DNA of 64,000 bases from Schistocephalus solidus (Eukaryota > Platyhelminthes > Cestoda > Diphyllobothriidea > Diphyllobothriidae), in assembly GCA_017591395.1 (NCBI GenBank), contig WEDG01001498.1, positions 62,001-126,000 of the forward strand. The letters are read 5' to 3'. Positions 37,843-49,013 of the stretch are shown piece by piece; position 1 is the first letter of the stretch; the number at the start of each line of letters is the position of its first letter. A program made the position numbers and the translations under genes. Below the pieces are notes generated by a model, which worked only from the letters and a program-made list of their open reading frames with translations, searched no databases and was not told the origin of the DNA.

Positions 37843-39583
37843 GGTTCAGCCGGAACAGTATGTAAAATATAAACAGTACACTTTTTGTTCGTGTTTTGTT
37901 CTTTTACAAGTGCTGCCAATTATTTAGAAAAACCCTAGTCAGGGCATTGTTTGGTAAATAGATAGATGTCATGAATTCCATGATTCTCTGGCTGCTTTCT
38001 TGACCAAAATTGCCTTTCTACTGAGGAACAGTACAGCTAGCTTCTAATTCTTCTAACTTGGTAATTATCTTCACGGAGAGCGAGGATTCTCAGCAAGATT
38101 ATTTAAAAATAAAAAAGGTTCGCGGTTTAACAAAAGTTTTTTTCTAATATTACGAACGCTTTATTCTACTGTTCATCGGTAAGACCGGATTTTAATATTG
38201 TGAAAACAAAAAATTAAATAAGCATAATTCGGGTTTAAAAATCTAATGTTCTAGCGGTTTGCCTCTTTTCGTAACGACGGGGAAGTATGATGATAGGTAC
38301 CCAGTCCAGTTATTCTTAGTGCCTGTTTATATAAAAAACTGACAGAAGCATTCATTCAATGTCCTACTTGTGCTATATCTAACAACATTTATTTGCTCTT
38401 CATGCCACCATTTTATACGGTAGAATTCAAACAGATCAACGTGAGATCCGGTTTCTTGGAACATATTCCATCCATATCCCACGCTAATCTTTGTTTAAAT
38501 ATATTATCCCTTTTACAGCATTTGACAGTATAAGTATTTCGTCCATCTGGTCTCACTTACAGGCAGTGAGATGCAATTGCTTTACGAGCAAACTTAGCTA
38601 CATTATAATGCTTGCAAGTTTGCCAACGTTTGTGATAGTATAATTGTCTGAAGGCAGAGTCACAATGACGTAGTTGGAAGCTGACGATAATTCATATATC
38701 CAATTCGGTGGTGCAGCTTCTGCCCATTTCCAGTGCTGATGGTTCTGAGCATGTTGAGAACTGTTTTTGTCCGGAAATATTTGTACAAGTAAAAGTAGTT
38801 AAGACCATCGTAACACGCTTTCTCCAGCATCCAAATGCTCGGGTTTTGCATCTGGGGTGTGGTCATTACTTGATCTATTGAAGTTAAAATTCTTAATATA
38901 AGATATTTATTTATACGTTGATGTTAACTTGCTAAGGTTTAAAATTTTCCAAAGGAAGGTTTCAGTAACCTGATAAAATGTGTGTTTTAATTTTACAAAT
39001 ATACAAAAATCGGTTTATGCCAAAATATTCACGTGGTCTATAGGACGCATACATATTAATAACATTCTTATAAAGGATAATATAAATAATGAATCTTTAG
39101 GTAAATTTTGGAGCTTTTCGGCACTTATAGTCGAAGATTAATCTTGAACAATTGGTCATTTTGTAGACCAATAAGTTCCTGTTAAACACAGCTTTCTCAT
39201 CGCATCAAGTGAATGTGAGGTTTGGAAAACTTATTTTAAAAAGAACTAATGTTAATGTTTCATGAACGAAAAAAGCGGGCCCTTTGCTACGGATATTAAC
39301 TTTCATGCATTATTTTTTTAAACGTTTGAAAAATGGAACAACAGACGCCAATATGAATCCCCTCACACAATAGAAATGACTTTGGGCTAAACTCCAAAAA
39401 GATTGGGGTAAGTGTTAAGTTTAGGGTCATAGATATGAGTAAGGTTTAGTTTAGCTTATGGCTTCCCTAACGGGAGTAGAGGCTAGCTCGTATTTGACTC
39501 AGGGCCTACTATGACGAAAGTATGCTGGTTTCTTTACCTCACTGGAAACGGAATGCAATATGCGTTTGAATCTTGTAGAAGTT
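37843..39583. other. 3' flank of the GPCR gene and AT-rich spacer
   Basis: It holds the probable 3' UTR of the receptor and then AT-rich sequence with no recognised gene. Near 39400-39530 there is a short stretch of GTTAGGG/AAGGTTTAG-like words resembling the interior of the TIR element family. No terminal inverted repeat could be found around it. Confidence 0.45.
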
Positions 39584-39958
39584 TGGTTGTCTTGTATGGT
39601 TGCCTGAACAGTACACGGGAAGAAAACTATCAACAATTTATGCGGCTTTACCACAAATTCCGGGCAAAAGAATGTCAAATATTCAGGTGAAGGTTAAGTT
39701 TAAGATAAGGGTTGAGGTCTGAGTTGCAGTTACGGCTAGTAGTACGTTAAGGGTTAAGATTTGGGTTGGTGATAACGATAGGCTATCGGTTAAGGGTGAG
39801 AAAATATTAGGATTAAGGTTAAAATTTAGTATTAAGTTAGGGTTAACACATGGGAATATTTATCCTTGCTGAATATTTTATTCCTAGGCCACTTGTGTTA
39901 AATAGGAGGGGGTGGCCCCAGTTAACGTGTCGCTTTAGGTGGCCAAATCAAGATAAAC
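39584..39958. mobile_element. TIR element (MITE-like), copy 2
   Basis: The left end reads GGTTGTCTTGTATGGTTGCC, then CACGGGAAG, matching the left end of copy 1 at 13641. The right end reads CTTTAGGTGGCC and AAATCAAGATAAAC, a decayed reverse complement of the same terminus. The interior has the shared TTCCGGG block and a long run of GGTTAAG and GTTAGGG words, without a coding frame. Length about 375 bp. It is more diverged at the right end than copy 1. Confidence 0.65.
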
Positions 39959-42900
39959 AGACACTTCTTAAATTATTTAGTTATAAATTTTGAAGAACTT
40001 ACAGAAAAAATGAAGTTTCTCTTACTCTTATGCTTATTGAGATCACGCCACCGATTCAAATAGATACAAAAATTCCTTTTTTTATCTAACGACCGAACAG
40101 CCACCTTCTTCTTATACCTACCGCTGACATGTTAATATTTGCCTCAACTCAACTAAATTCTGACAGGGATACCTTTACGTACAGAAGTTTTGTATTCCCA
40201 TTTCAAATGTATTTCATTTAACCTAACGATGTTTCTACAAACGGTCCAAACTATACGCAACTTGAAGAGTGCAAACACAAGGAGAAGAAAGTCTGACTGA
40301 ATATTTATTTTCAATCTTTTGTTTTATCCTGGACTGCAACTGCATTTTGTCAAAAGGTCTAAGAGAGGAAATTTTGGCAAATTAAACAATGGAACTAGTG
40401 CTATTTTAAACCAAATCCCTAGTATTAGGGTTTTAAAATAACCCGGCATAACTATATTTCATTGTCAGTTCCCAGGGATGTCTCGTTATTGTTCATACGG
40501 CAGAAAATGGTTGTGAGGCCTCCTTATCCTTGGGTTTTGTGATAATTTTCAGAGGGATTCTGTTATGTGTTTAGGTAAGTGTTGGGGTTGATTTTAGGGT
40601 AAGGGCTAAATTAGAGTTTTAGGTTATAGCTAGGGTTAAGGTTACAGTTAGCATTTAAATTTAGGGTTATGCTTAAGGTTAAGTTCAAATTTCATGTAAG
40701 ATTTCTAATTTTTATCCTACATTTACACCTTTATCTACAAACGCACACTACCCTTGTCTGAAAAATAAAGAACTGCCTGCGATGGCGCATACGAAAATGA
40801 AAAAGTTAACGTTTGTTCCTTAATTGATTTTGTTTGATAGCAAAAACTACCGTGAACGTGTTTATGTCAATAGCCGACAAGCAGGCTAGTTGCTAGAAAA
40901 ACAGAAAGGAAAGGTGATTACAAACATGGCAAAGTGGACTCCAACGCTTAAACGAATAACGTTTCCTGAGCCGCATTTTTTATTAATACCCTGCTTCTTC
41001 CCATTATGCCGCTTAGTATTAAATACAGACGCTAATATTTTTTCTGCTTTATTCTTGTACGTTCTAATACGGAATTCGCCAACTCTCAGAGGATTACGTG
41101 ATGGGCCTAGATTAGCATGTGTGGTTCAGCCATTTAAAGTCGTTTGCATTAATACTGTGAATCATTATGTTTTGAGTGATCATACACACTCTAGGCATGG
41201 GTTACAGGAGCAATCTGTTTATTTCCCTGCCATTCCAGAATCGTTCAGGTTGGCGTCATAGTATTTATGAGTGTACTTTGCCCCGGTGTGGCTAGGTGGC
41301 CTAAGAGGCACACTTTGGGGTTAAAAAGAAGCGACTTTAATAGTGATGACTCCTCGCTGTCCCTTCTGCCCTGACGCTTTAAATGAGGGAAGGACGATAG
41401 GTTGAGGGAAAGGAATGGTATCTGGCGACCCGCATAGTACAATTATTGAACGCATTTACGCGTGCATAAACTGAGGCTTCAGTTCATGCCAAATTCTTTC
41501 GTCTGCGTCTCTTTTCCAGCTCGGTAAGTCTCTGTGTTGACGGTTGGAATGGTAAGTTAGAGGAGTATCTGGTGATTATTTATTTGCATAGCATTTGTGT
41601 AAAATTGAGAGTAACAGGAGTATAAAATTCATTCTTCCGACACAGCGTCTCGATTTGTAGAGTAGACGATGCTGAAATATTGCTGAGTCAATTCATATGC
41701 TGCTGCCTGTTCCGTAAAACGTCTGTAGTTATTTAGGTGAATTTGATGACATTTGACTGTAATATTAATAGCAGCCTTTGATAATAGCTTAAAGTCACTT
41801 CTACCTATGAATATAAGAAGACCTAATACGTTATATCGTAAAATGCATTGTAAGTGCGATTCCTATGAGAAAAGTTTGTTAGGCTTTTCACTTCTATAGA
41901 AGTGATTTTATTGATATTGTTCAAAGACTGGATGTGTCTTTGCGGAGCTTTTAATATGCGTCGCACTTTCGTGATGTGTAGGTTGATAATGTTGATTTTT
42001 TAACTAATTAGCAGCAAGGCTTAACGTTGAACTGTCTTACCCCATCCTCCCCGACGACGGTGAGATATGGCGTCGACTACTGTGTCTTGCCATCACTGTG
42101 TCCTCCCAGACGTCTGATCAATATCTCGGCCAACAATCACAAATGCGTCGAATTCGAAGATGTATCTTCTAAAAGGCAGGGCTGTTACGTCTGATTTTGA
42201 TTGCATAGTGATTTGTGATCAAACATATATGAAAAACCTCTCCGTCATCGTGCGGTTTCCCTTCTTGTCGATTTTCAATCAACAATCGAATTTGCGGGCA
42301 AATTTAAATTCACAAACCCTTATCAGATTCTGGAGGTGTCAATCTCATCTATCATAAGTAGGTCTTCTTGTTTCTTGCCAAAGGCGGCAGAGACAGTCAA
42401 GCCTAACCCAAACATTGCAGAAGAAAACATCTAGTTTGTACACATTGCTTACCTATTGTAGCCTTTATCATACTTTTAATTTTACCTCTGCTGTCTAGTT
42501 AGACGATTTGAGTCGTTCGCTGTATCCTGTGTAATTGCATATTTAGATAATAGGTGCAAAGTGACTACATAGGTATGGTACCTAGATAATGTGTGACATA
42601 CTGCACACACCTCAGCCTTGTTTTTACTTTTATCTAGAAGTTTAGTCGACGTAACCTTGTTCGGAACTTTTTAATAATTGCTTGGCAACATTCATTCAGT
42701 TATTCGACGGAATCAGACTTCTGAAAGTGTCTGCTTACATACTTTAGTGCGAAGCAGAGTTCCTGCCAAATTGCAGACAGTGGTGCGTGTCTTCATTAAA
42801 ATTGGACAAAATGTTGCTACTACAGTGGAATTTTTCATCTGGGCTGATTGGTACTGGGGGTGGTTTTGTGTCAGTAAGTACAATAGCACAATCAATAGAA

Positions 42901-43233
42901 ATGCTTCCATCGTTTTTTTTTCGCTGGCTCGTAAGCTGTGATATTTATATGGAAAACACACGTTTGAACGACTTTCCATCTAGCTTACAGAAAATTCTTG
43001 CGCTGCATCTCTTTGGCTGCGTCGTTATGTTGCTTTAGCTAGAACTTTGACACTAACTTCAGGTTTGATATTTAGAAAACTGGCAGGAAATAAATGAGAT
43101 GCTGATAACATGAGCGATAGCGTACAGTCACTTAAGCTACTGCAGGTGCCATGCAGCCGAGTGCGGACACTGTCGTGTTAAGGTGATGTTTCCTAGACCA
43201 AGTTGAAGTGTTTAAGATGTGAGATTTTGGTAA
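39959..43233. other. AT-rich spacer with a GTTAGGG-like tract
   Basis: No gene is recognised; the frames at 40890-41261, 42160-42357 and 42678-43038 lack motifs. A tract of GGTTAAG, TTAGGG and AGGGTAAGG words at about 40560-40690 resembles the interior of the TIR element family, but I could not find matching ends, so it may be a truncated copy. Confidence 0.45.
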
Positions 43234-43612
43234 GGGTGATTTAATCGGCCACCTACTCATGACGCGGGAATAAGAACCGCCCGTTCTACATGTGGCTTGC
43301 GCACAGTTCCGGGGAGTTTGGGTTTGCGGTAAGGTAAGGATTGGGGCTATGTTTATGGTTTGATATAAAGTTAGAGTTAAGGTGAGACTTTGAGTCATGT
43401 TTAGAGTCAGGTCTATGTGAGAGGTTAAGGTTTGGGTTCCTGTTAAATGTATGGTACGGCTAAGGTTAAAATTAAGGGGATAGTTTAGCTTAAAGTCTTG
43501 ATTGGTATTGTATTTTAAGCCATCGCGAAGTTTAACCCCAAAACAACCTGTGTTAAGTAAGGTGGCCCGTTCTTATTCCCGTTTCCTGACTAGGCGGCCA
43601 TACTCGTATCGG
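43234..43612. mobile_element. TIR element (MITE-like), copy 3
   Basis: The left end reads GGGTGATTTAATCGGCCACC, then GACGCGGGAATAAGAACC. The right end is GTTCTTATTCCCGTTTCC, then TAGGCGGCCATAC, so the arms pair over about 35 bp (GGCCACCT against AGGCGGCC, CGGGAATAAGAAC against GTTCTTATTCCCG). The interior has the TGTGGCTTGCGCACAGTTCC block shared with copies 1 and 2 and GGTTAAGG-type words. The outermost bases are less conserved than in copy 1. Length about 379 bp. Open frames at 43132-43398 (minus) and 43502-43693 are by-products. Confidence 0.68.
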
Positions 43613-44219
43613 AACGCACTGAAATTTCTTCAACATTCTCGTTTTCGCGATGCAATAGACGCGATGACCGGGGCAAGAACTTCATTTGCCTGACGGCGCG
43701 GATTGCAGCACGAACGCATCTTGAGAGACAGTATTAGATATGGCTTTTCATAAATGTGTCAATAAAAGTTTGAATAATTAATTTTCATCATCTTGCTTGT
43801 CAAAGCTGCGCTGTTTCTCAAAAAAATAGCAAAAATCATTGCTTTAGCTACTAGCGTTTAGCGTGTTTCGCCTTTTCGTAGTTAGCAGACCTAAATGTTC
43901 TTCAGTAGGCGTCAGTTGAAGTGAGCTTCATGTCCATGAAAGCGTCTTTTAAATGGGGATAAAAATATGAGTGAAACATGATTCAAGGTTATCTCTAGGC
44001 AAATAAGGAGTCTTCAGCAAAGTCTTTCTTTTTATTTTAGACTTGTCCTAACGAGGGCTAAAGGAGTGATTGCTCACCGATGCGGAATGTTAATGCTTCC
44101 TTAATTTTGCTGGAGCTAAGTATGTTGCACTGAGAGATGTGCATATGACCGGTTGTGAGTAAGGAAAATAATTCAGTTTTCCTTTCAGTAGATTATGATT
44201 GCCATAAAAGTCTAAGTAG
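43613..44219. other. Intergenic spacer, nothing recognised
   Basis: Short spacer between the third TIR element and the SINE cluster, with no conserved frame or repeat detected. Confidence 0.5.
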
Positions 44220-44500
44220 GTCAAAATGGCATTTTCTGGTTCAGTAGCCATCGTTAGCCAGACATACCAACTGCAAATGATGCAAAACCCGAGGCTCGAA
44301 CCCGCGCCTTGTTGATAAGTAGTCCAACACTCTAACCACTGATCCACGAGTTTGTTGTATGCCCGTTTTAGATCAGGAATATTGACTTTCGTTGACGAAC
44401 GCTCACCGATTGCTAATGGAATAAACTCGTTCCTTTCTGTCTTGGGGCTCACCCTCGAGCCCCGCCAACAGCCCCTAGTAGCCTAGACAGATTTTCATTA
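44220..44500 (-). mobile_element. tRNA-derived SINE, nearly full copy
   Basis: The minus strand shows the extension (CGAGGGTGAGCC, then the GAACGAGTT block), GTGAGCGTTCGTC, TCAATATTCC, then the tRNA-like head. The A box is CGTGGATCAGTGGTTAGAGT, the middle GTTGGACTACTT, and the B box CGCGGGTTCGAGCCTCGGG. The body follows with GTATGTCTGGCTAACGATGG and the degenerated core, ending AAATGCCATTTTG. This is one of the clearest full heads, and it defines the order of parts in the family. Confidence 0.75.
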
Positions 44501-44501
44501 C

Positions 44502-44870
44502 CAACAAAGACAAGGGAGACAGCAGTGGCCATTTCTAGTCCGTTATGCTTCGTCAGCCAGCCATACCAAACCCCCAAGTGGTGCACCACCCGTGGCTCAA
44601 TGGTTACACCGTTGGACTTCTGATTAACAACTCGTGGGTCCGAGTCTTAAGTGATGCACCACGTGGGGGTGGTTATGACTGCCTAACGATGGCTAATGAA
44701 TTACGAGAGGCCATTCCAGTCTTGTTTATCCCTGCTGGCAAGTATAAGCTGCCTATGATAATAACGGCTTTGCGGCTGCTGGCGATGCTGGAGAGTGAAA
44801 CCTAAGGCAGAACGGGGCGTGTGAGTATCGTTGTCAATTAACGAATTTCCCTTCAGTGAACAATAAACTC
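44502..44870. mobile_element. Fold-back pair of SINE copies
   Basis: Left part 44502-44590 is the SINE body on the minus strand (GACAAGGGAGAC, GTGGCCATTTCTAGTCCG, GTCAGCCAGCCATACC). It runs directly into a plus-strand copy whose head begins CGTGGCTCAATGGTTACACC, then GTTGGACTTCTGAT, CGTGGGTCCGAGTC. The plus body continues GTTATGACTGCC, AACGATGGCTAATGAATT, GGCCATTCCAGTCTTG and a tail CGGCTGCTGGCGATGCTGG to 44870. The two bodies form an imperfect inverted repeat around one head. Confidence 0.72.
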
Positions 44871-45267
44871 CTTCGTAATATGAAGTAGATCAGCGCGCTA
44901 AATATACGTAATAGCCCACCACAAATATTGAAGTGGGCATGATCTGTTCAACAAATACATCAGTGATCGATCTCATACAATGTTAACCAAAATTATAAAA
45001 TACGTGTTAGATTAGTAAATATTACTTAAGAATACTGTTATGATTCTAAGATATTTCAGACACAACTAAAGGCCGGTCTTTGACGAATGTCTTTTTTTGC
45101 CTCTTGAAAAATACCTTACCAAAAAAATGTTAGGTAAGTAGTGTGCACATTTATATATTTTAGACAGGCTTGGAAGTCGGGTAATATTTTTAGAAAATAT
45201 AAGCAGAAATGATTTTCCTTGTAATCGTTTGAGAGACAACTACGTCATTTTATAATCTTGATTCAAA
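44871..45267. other. AT-rich spacer, nothing recognised
   Basis: Spacer between the SINE cluster and the 347-bp tandem duplication; no frame or repeat was assigned. Confidence 0.5.
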
Positions 45268-45962
45268 GTAAGGCTACCTTTTATTTATAAAACGATTATA
45301 ATTGCACCTTTTTAAATTTCATTCGAATCCAATCGTAACTGTGTGTTTATTTATGTCCTTCATGAAGTATCCGATATAATCTACCTACAGTGCAAAATTA
45401 TATGAGCACTATAGGCTATCGTATTAATCATACAGAGGAATGCACGCTGCTTCTTCCATGGAGTATAAATAACTTGTAAACCATAAATCCTAAACGCAAT
45501 CGCAAAGACAGATCGGGCTCAAAATTATTCGGGCATCGACAAGCTTTCAGAAACCTAAATATCCTGTTTCATCATGAATCATGTTTTGAAGATAATATAG
45601 TTGTCTACTAAATTGTAAGGCTACCTTTTATTTATAAAACGATTATAATTGCACCTTTTTTAAATTTCATTCTAATCCAATCGTAACTGTGTGTTTATTT
45701 ATGTCCTTCATGAAGTATCCGATATAATCTACCTACAGTGCAAAATTATATGAGCACTATAGGCTATCGTATTAATCATACAGAGGAATGCACGCTGCTT
45801 CTTCCACGGAGTATTAATAACTTGTAAACCATAAATCCTTAAACGCAATCGCAAAGACAGATCGGGCTCAAAATTATTCGGGCATCGACAAGCTTTCAGA
45901 AACCTAAATATCCTGTTTCATCATGAATCATTTTTGAAGATAATATAGTTGTCTACTAAATT
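45268..45962. repeat. Recent 347-bp tandem duplication
   Basis: Copy 1 begins at 45268 and copy 2 at 45615, both with GTAAGGCTACCTTTTATTTA, and both end CTACTAAATT. By eye they differ at only a handful of positions: one extra T in a poly-T run, CATTCGAATCC against CATTCTAATCC, CCATGGAGTATAAAT against CCACGGAGTATTAAT, one T insertion, and one lost G and T near the end. Neither copy contains a credible coding frame. The near identity points to a young duplication. Confidence 0.92.
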
Positions 45963-46504
45963 AATAAAATAACAAACATGTTTGCTTCTATTTTCTAGTA
46001 AATGCATTCGAATTCGTAAGGATATCAAAAATTCCTATTAAAAATGCGTTAAACTTCAATTTTAATTTTTATCGAGCAAGTGTATTTAAGAGTCCGGAAA
46101 GGAATTTGCTGTTAAAAGCCGGAATCATGTTATGTCTAAACACCTTGGGATTATGATTCAAGAAAAAAGATATTGAAAGTTCACTTAAGTGATTACTCCC
46201 AACCTAAAACACATTTTAAAATTTCGGTTAACATTGTATGTGATAGGTCATTGACTTTGTTTTTACCAAGATACTTGGCCTTTGAGGAAGTGATATAGGA
46301 GCATGTGCATGCAATTTACCTCTGATAGACAAAAAGATAACCGGATAATCTACACTTGGCGCACTAATCTGAATGTATATGATCCTGACTTCAGCTCTCA
46401 ATTCGAAATAGGTGAATAATCGTCAAACGCAATAAAGGATTGAATGAGATGTTTGGACAAAAAATGTAATCTTACTATGACAGCGTTGTCTTTCTATTAA
46501 TCCG
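45963..46504. other. AT-rich spacer, nothing recognised
   Basis: No conserved frame, RNA gene or repeat seen between the tandem duplication and the SINE head at 46505. Confidence 0.5.
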
Positions 46505-46640
46505 ATCGCAATCAACAAGACAAAGAGCCCACGACTCAATTATTATGGAGTTGGACTTCAAACCAACCTTTCCGTGTTCGAGCCTAAGGGTAGCAACAGT
46601 CAGTTGTGCGTATGGCTGGCACATGCAGCCTAGCAGATTC
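46505..46640 (+). mobile_element. Truncated tRNA-derived SINE
   Basis: The plus strand reads AACAAGACAAAGAGCCC, a decayed A box (ACGACTCAATTATT), GAGTTGGACTTC, then CCGTGTTCGAGCCTAAGG (B box) and GTATGGCTGGC, after which similarity to the family fades. The head is the recognisable part; the 3' body is lost. It explains the pair of open frames at 46475-46787. Confidence 0.6.
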
Positions 46641-47731
46641 GAAACAGGCATTCCCTTCTTCAATGCCCTTGTTACTAGCGTTTTTATGCCCACTTCTCTT
46701 TCCATTTCATTCCACAAAATATATAAAACACTGCAAATATTTCACACTTGTATACGAATAAAAGGTTTTCACTTTTTTGTTAAATAGCCACTTAATGATA
46801 TTAGTTAACTCTTCAAATTGGGACGTATTTTTACTTTTTCATATGCAAGCAAATTTCATCTCGCTTTATATGCGGTGTTTAGTGGGAGGAATATGTTACC
46901 TATGACAATGCAATAGAGCTATTGAAAAAAATGTTTTTTGGTGTTTACACATCAGAAAATAACAGAGCACGAGAGCGCAAGACTTGCTCTCTCAGTCAAC
47001 CTGTGTCGCATGTGTCACTTCCTTCTACGCTGAACTGTTACATTTTAGATAGGAAGAGATAACTTTATGTGAGATGACGACAAGGTGTGCAAGGTTCTCA
47101 GATGCTCCAGCTCGTTATTCCCCTCCGCCCGTGACATCTAGGGTATTTCTCGATGCCCGCTCCGCCCATTCCCCCGTTGATGCACTTACTCGGTAGCCTC
47201 GCAGGTCAGCATTTTCCACTTCCCACTCATACGTACATTTCAAATGTGCTGTCCGGGAGCTAGGTTAGACTAGTAAAAAGATAAAGACTGTGTCGCATTA
47301 TGTTAACTTGAGCCTCGTGCGGGTGGTGGACGACATACACTCCACTTGTGTGTGGAAGCCAAGGCCGGAGCCTGTGGCCTTCATCCGCCAGCAAAAACGT
47401 CGACGCCACCCGTCAACTGAATAGAAGGGTGAATGTTCATAACAAAAATGAGGGACGGTGAATATTGCCTTCCGCCAAATTGCTTGGAATGTTCGCGCAG
47501 GGTTTTGAAGCTCAGGAATTGGGTGGCTTCAATGTGAGATCCTCCATGCAGAGAGATGACCAAATTATTTAAAAAGAAATGCATTGCGAATACTGGTAGT
47601 GCTCTAACATCTATCGTGATCCAATAGCAAGGTCTACTTTAGCAAATAGTGATGGTTACAGGCTACCCGAAAACTTAAAAGCTGTGGGAAAGAATGCAGA
47701 GTATATTATTTTCCACTGCCAAACTAATTGA

Positions 47732-47734
<3 letters not shown>
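46641..47734. other. Spacer with a GC-richer patch
   Basis: The part from about 47080 to 47420 is GC-richer than its surroundings and could be another dispersed repeat. I could not align it convincingly with R1, the SINE or the PLE and LINE remnants. No gene was recognised. Confidence 0.4.

Positions 47735-47788
<54 letters not shown>
47735..47788. repeat. (AT)n microsatellite
   Basis: Uninterrupted alternating AT of about 54 bp directly abutting the first SINE-derived unit at 47789. Confidence 0.97.
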
Positions 47789-47795
<7 letters not shown>

Positions 47796-48312
47796 TGGGG
47801 CTCACCGATCTGCTTAAGGAACATGCATGTTCCGTTGTGCCCTGGAGATCAGACTCGAGCCCTCGCAGGCGGTCGCATAGCGACGTGCGGCATATGATGG
47901 AATAGAACCGACAAAGACAAGGGAGACCGGAATGGTCATTTCTGGCTCATTAGTCGTCATCAGCCAGTCATACCCAATCCCAAGTGTGGCACACCTGGAA
48001 TTCGAACCCGCGACCTTTGGTATTTGAGTCGAACGCTCTACCATTGAGCCACGGGCTCGTTGTTTTGTCGGTTGTGATCGGGAATATGATTATAGTGTGG
48101 GACTCACCGATCTGCTTAAGGAACATGCAAGTTCCGTTGTGCCCTGGAGCTCAGACTAGAGCCCTCGCAGGCGGTCGCATAGCGACGTGTAGCATATGAT
48201 GGAATGGAACCGACAAAGACAAGGGAGACCGGAATGGCCATTTCTGGCTTATTAGCCGTCATCAGCCAGTCATACCCAATCCCAAGTGTGGCACACCTGG
48301 GATTCGAGCGTT
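47789..48312 (-). mobile_element. Tandem pair of tRNA-derived SINE units, minus strand
   Basis: Unit 1 starts TATAGTGTGGGGCTCACCG near 47789 and unit 2 TATAGTGTGGGACTCACCG at 48091, a spacing of 302 bp, with near identity over the shared 220 bp. Read on the minus strand, unit 1 has a complete tRNA-like head: CGTGGCTCAATGGTAGAGCG (A box), GTTCGACTCAAATACC, CGCGGGTTCGAATTCC (B box). Next come the body GGTATGACTGGCTGATGACG, CCAGAAATGACCATTCCGG, CCCTTGTCTTTGTCGG, and a tail with GCGACCGCCTGCGAGGGC. Unit 2 lacks the head because it is joined to an inverted copy at 48308. The head differs in its anticodon arm from the Arg-like copies, so this is a second subfamily. Confidence 0.75.
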
Positions 48313-48434
48313 CGACTCAAATACCAAAGGTCGCGGGTTCGAATCCCAGGTGTGCCACACTTGGGATTGGGTATGACTGGCTGATGACGGCTAATAAGCC
48401 AGAAATGGCCATTCCGGTCTCCCTTGTCTTTGTC
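48212..48434. repeat. Perfect 96-bp inverted repeat made of SINE body
   Basis: Arms 48212-48307 and 48339-48434 are exact reverse complements when compared base by base. The 31-bp spacer (48308-48338) is the anticodon-arm region of the tRNA-like head. Similarity continues outward with a few mismatches (GGAATGGAACCGACAAAG against CTTTGTCAAGTTTCATTCC) until the right arm meets an (AT)n tract at 48447. The frame at 48204-48527 is a by-product of this structure. Confidence 0.93.
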
Positions 48435-48444
48435 AAGTTTCATT

Positions 48445-48446
<2 letters not shown>

Positions 48447-48510
<64 letters not shown>
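48447..48510. repeat. (AT)n microsatellite
   Basis: Uninterrupted alternating AT of about 64 bp on the right border of the palindromic SINE cluster, mirroring the tract at 47735-47788 on its left border. Confidence 0.97.
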
Positions 48511-48513
<3 letters not shown>

Positions 48514-48755
48514 CTACTATATCTTGACAAAAGCTGACTTTCAGCCACTTTTGAACTATGGTGCGATTGAAGGAAATCTCGAGATCAGATTCACGGTAGA
48601 GTATGAAACACTAGATTTGGGAAGCACCGATGCACTATTGCATCCCTATTTCTCATAAAAATTCTGAATTTTAGTCTCAATTAATCTATAAACACTTATA
48701 GTTAAGTCGAAATGGATATCAACATTGTTGCAGGTAAAATGTACCTGCCTCTCAG

Positions 48756-49013
48756 TTACACGTGCGATTAGCTATTTCTCTGCGTATGTCTAAAGATGCT
48801 AAAAGGGTAACGAAAATAATAAGTACTTTTGGGGATAATATAAACAGTGACTCAGATGACAACTGGCCATCCACCTACATCATCGATCAACTGGATAGAG
48901 ACATTACTATATTGCAGACAAATCTTACTGATTTGATTATTACTGAAGATACTTACGTGACATACGCTCATGGTTCCAAAATTGTTAGAGCTAATTGGCG
49001 TCGACGCTATTAA
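48756..49013 (+). CDS. Possible terminal coding exon, unknown product
   Basis: A frame that opens after a fair acceptor (a CCTGCCTCTCAG tract ending at 48755) and closes at TAA 49013, 85 codons. The peptide (MSKDAKRVTKIISTFGDNIN, then NWPSTYIIDQLDRDITILQT, later DTYVTYAHGSKIVRANWRRR) has a more balanced composition than the chance frames around it. It has no motif, signal peptide or membrane segment that I recognise. No partner exon was found, and there is no polyadenylation word of note just downstream. I list it as a candidate only; a chance frame is the more likely explanation. Confidence 0.18.
   Translation, partial: LHVRLAISLRMSKDAKRVTKIISTFGDNINSDSDDNWPSTYIIDQLDRDITILQTNLTDLIITEDTYVTYAHGSKIVRANWRRRY

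Noticed and set aside
39400..39850. Interstitial telomeric repeat
   Set aside because: The GTTAGGG words are degenerate and irregular, and most lie inside a bounded TIR element; the small leftover tract has no regular hexamer period.
44545..44805. 86-codon plus-strand open frame
   Set aside because: It lies entirely within the SINE fold-back pair.
47985..48055. Possible true tRNA gene on the minus strand
   Set aside because: A and B boxes are good, but the acceptor stem does not close and the sequence continues into the SINE body repeated elsewhere.
48204..48527. 107-codon open frame ending in an IY repeat
   Set aside because: It is made of SINE palindrome plus (AT)n; no codon or protein evidence.
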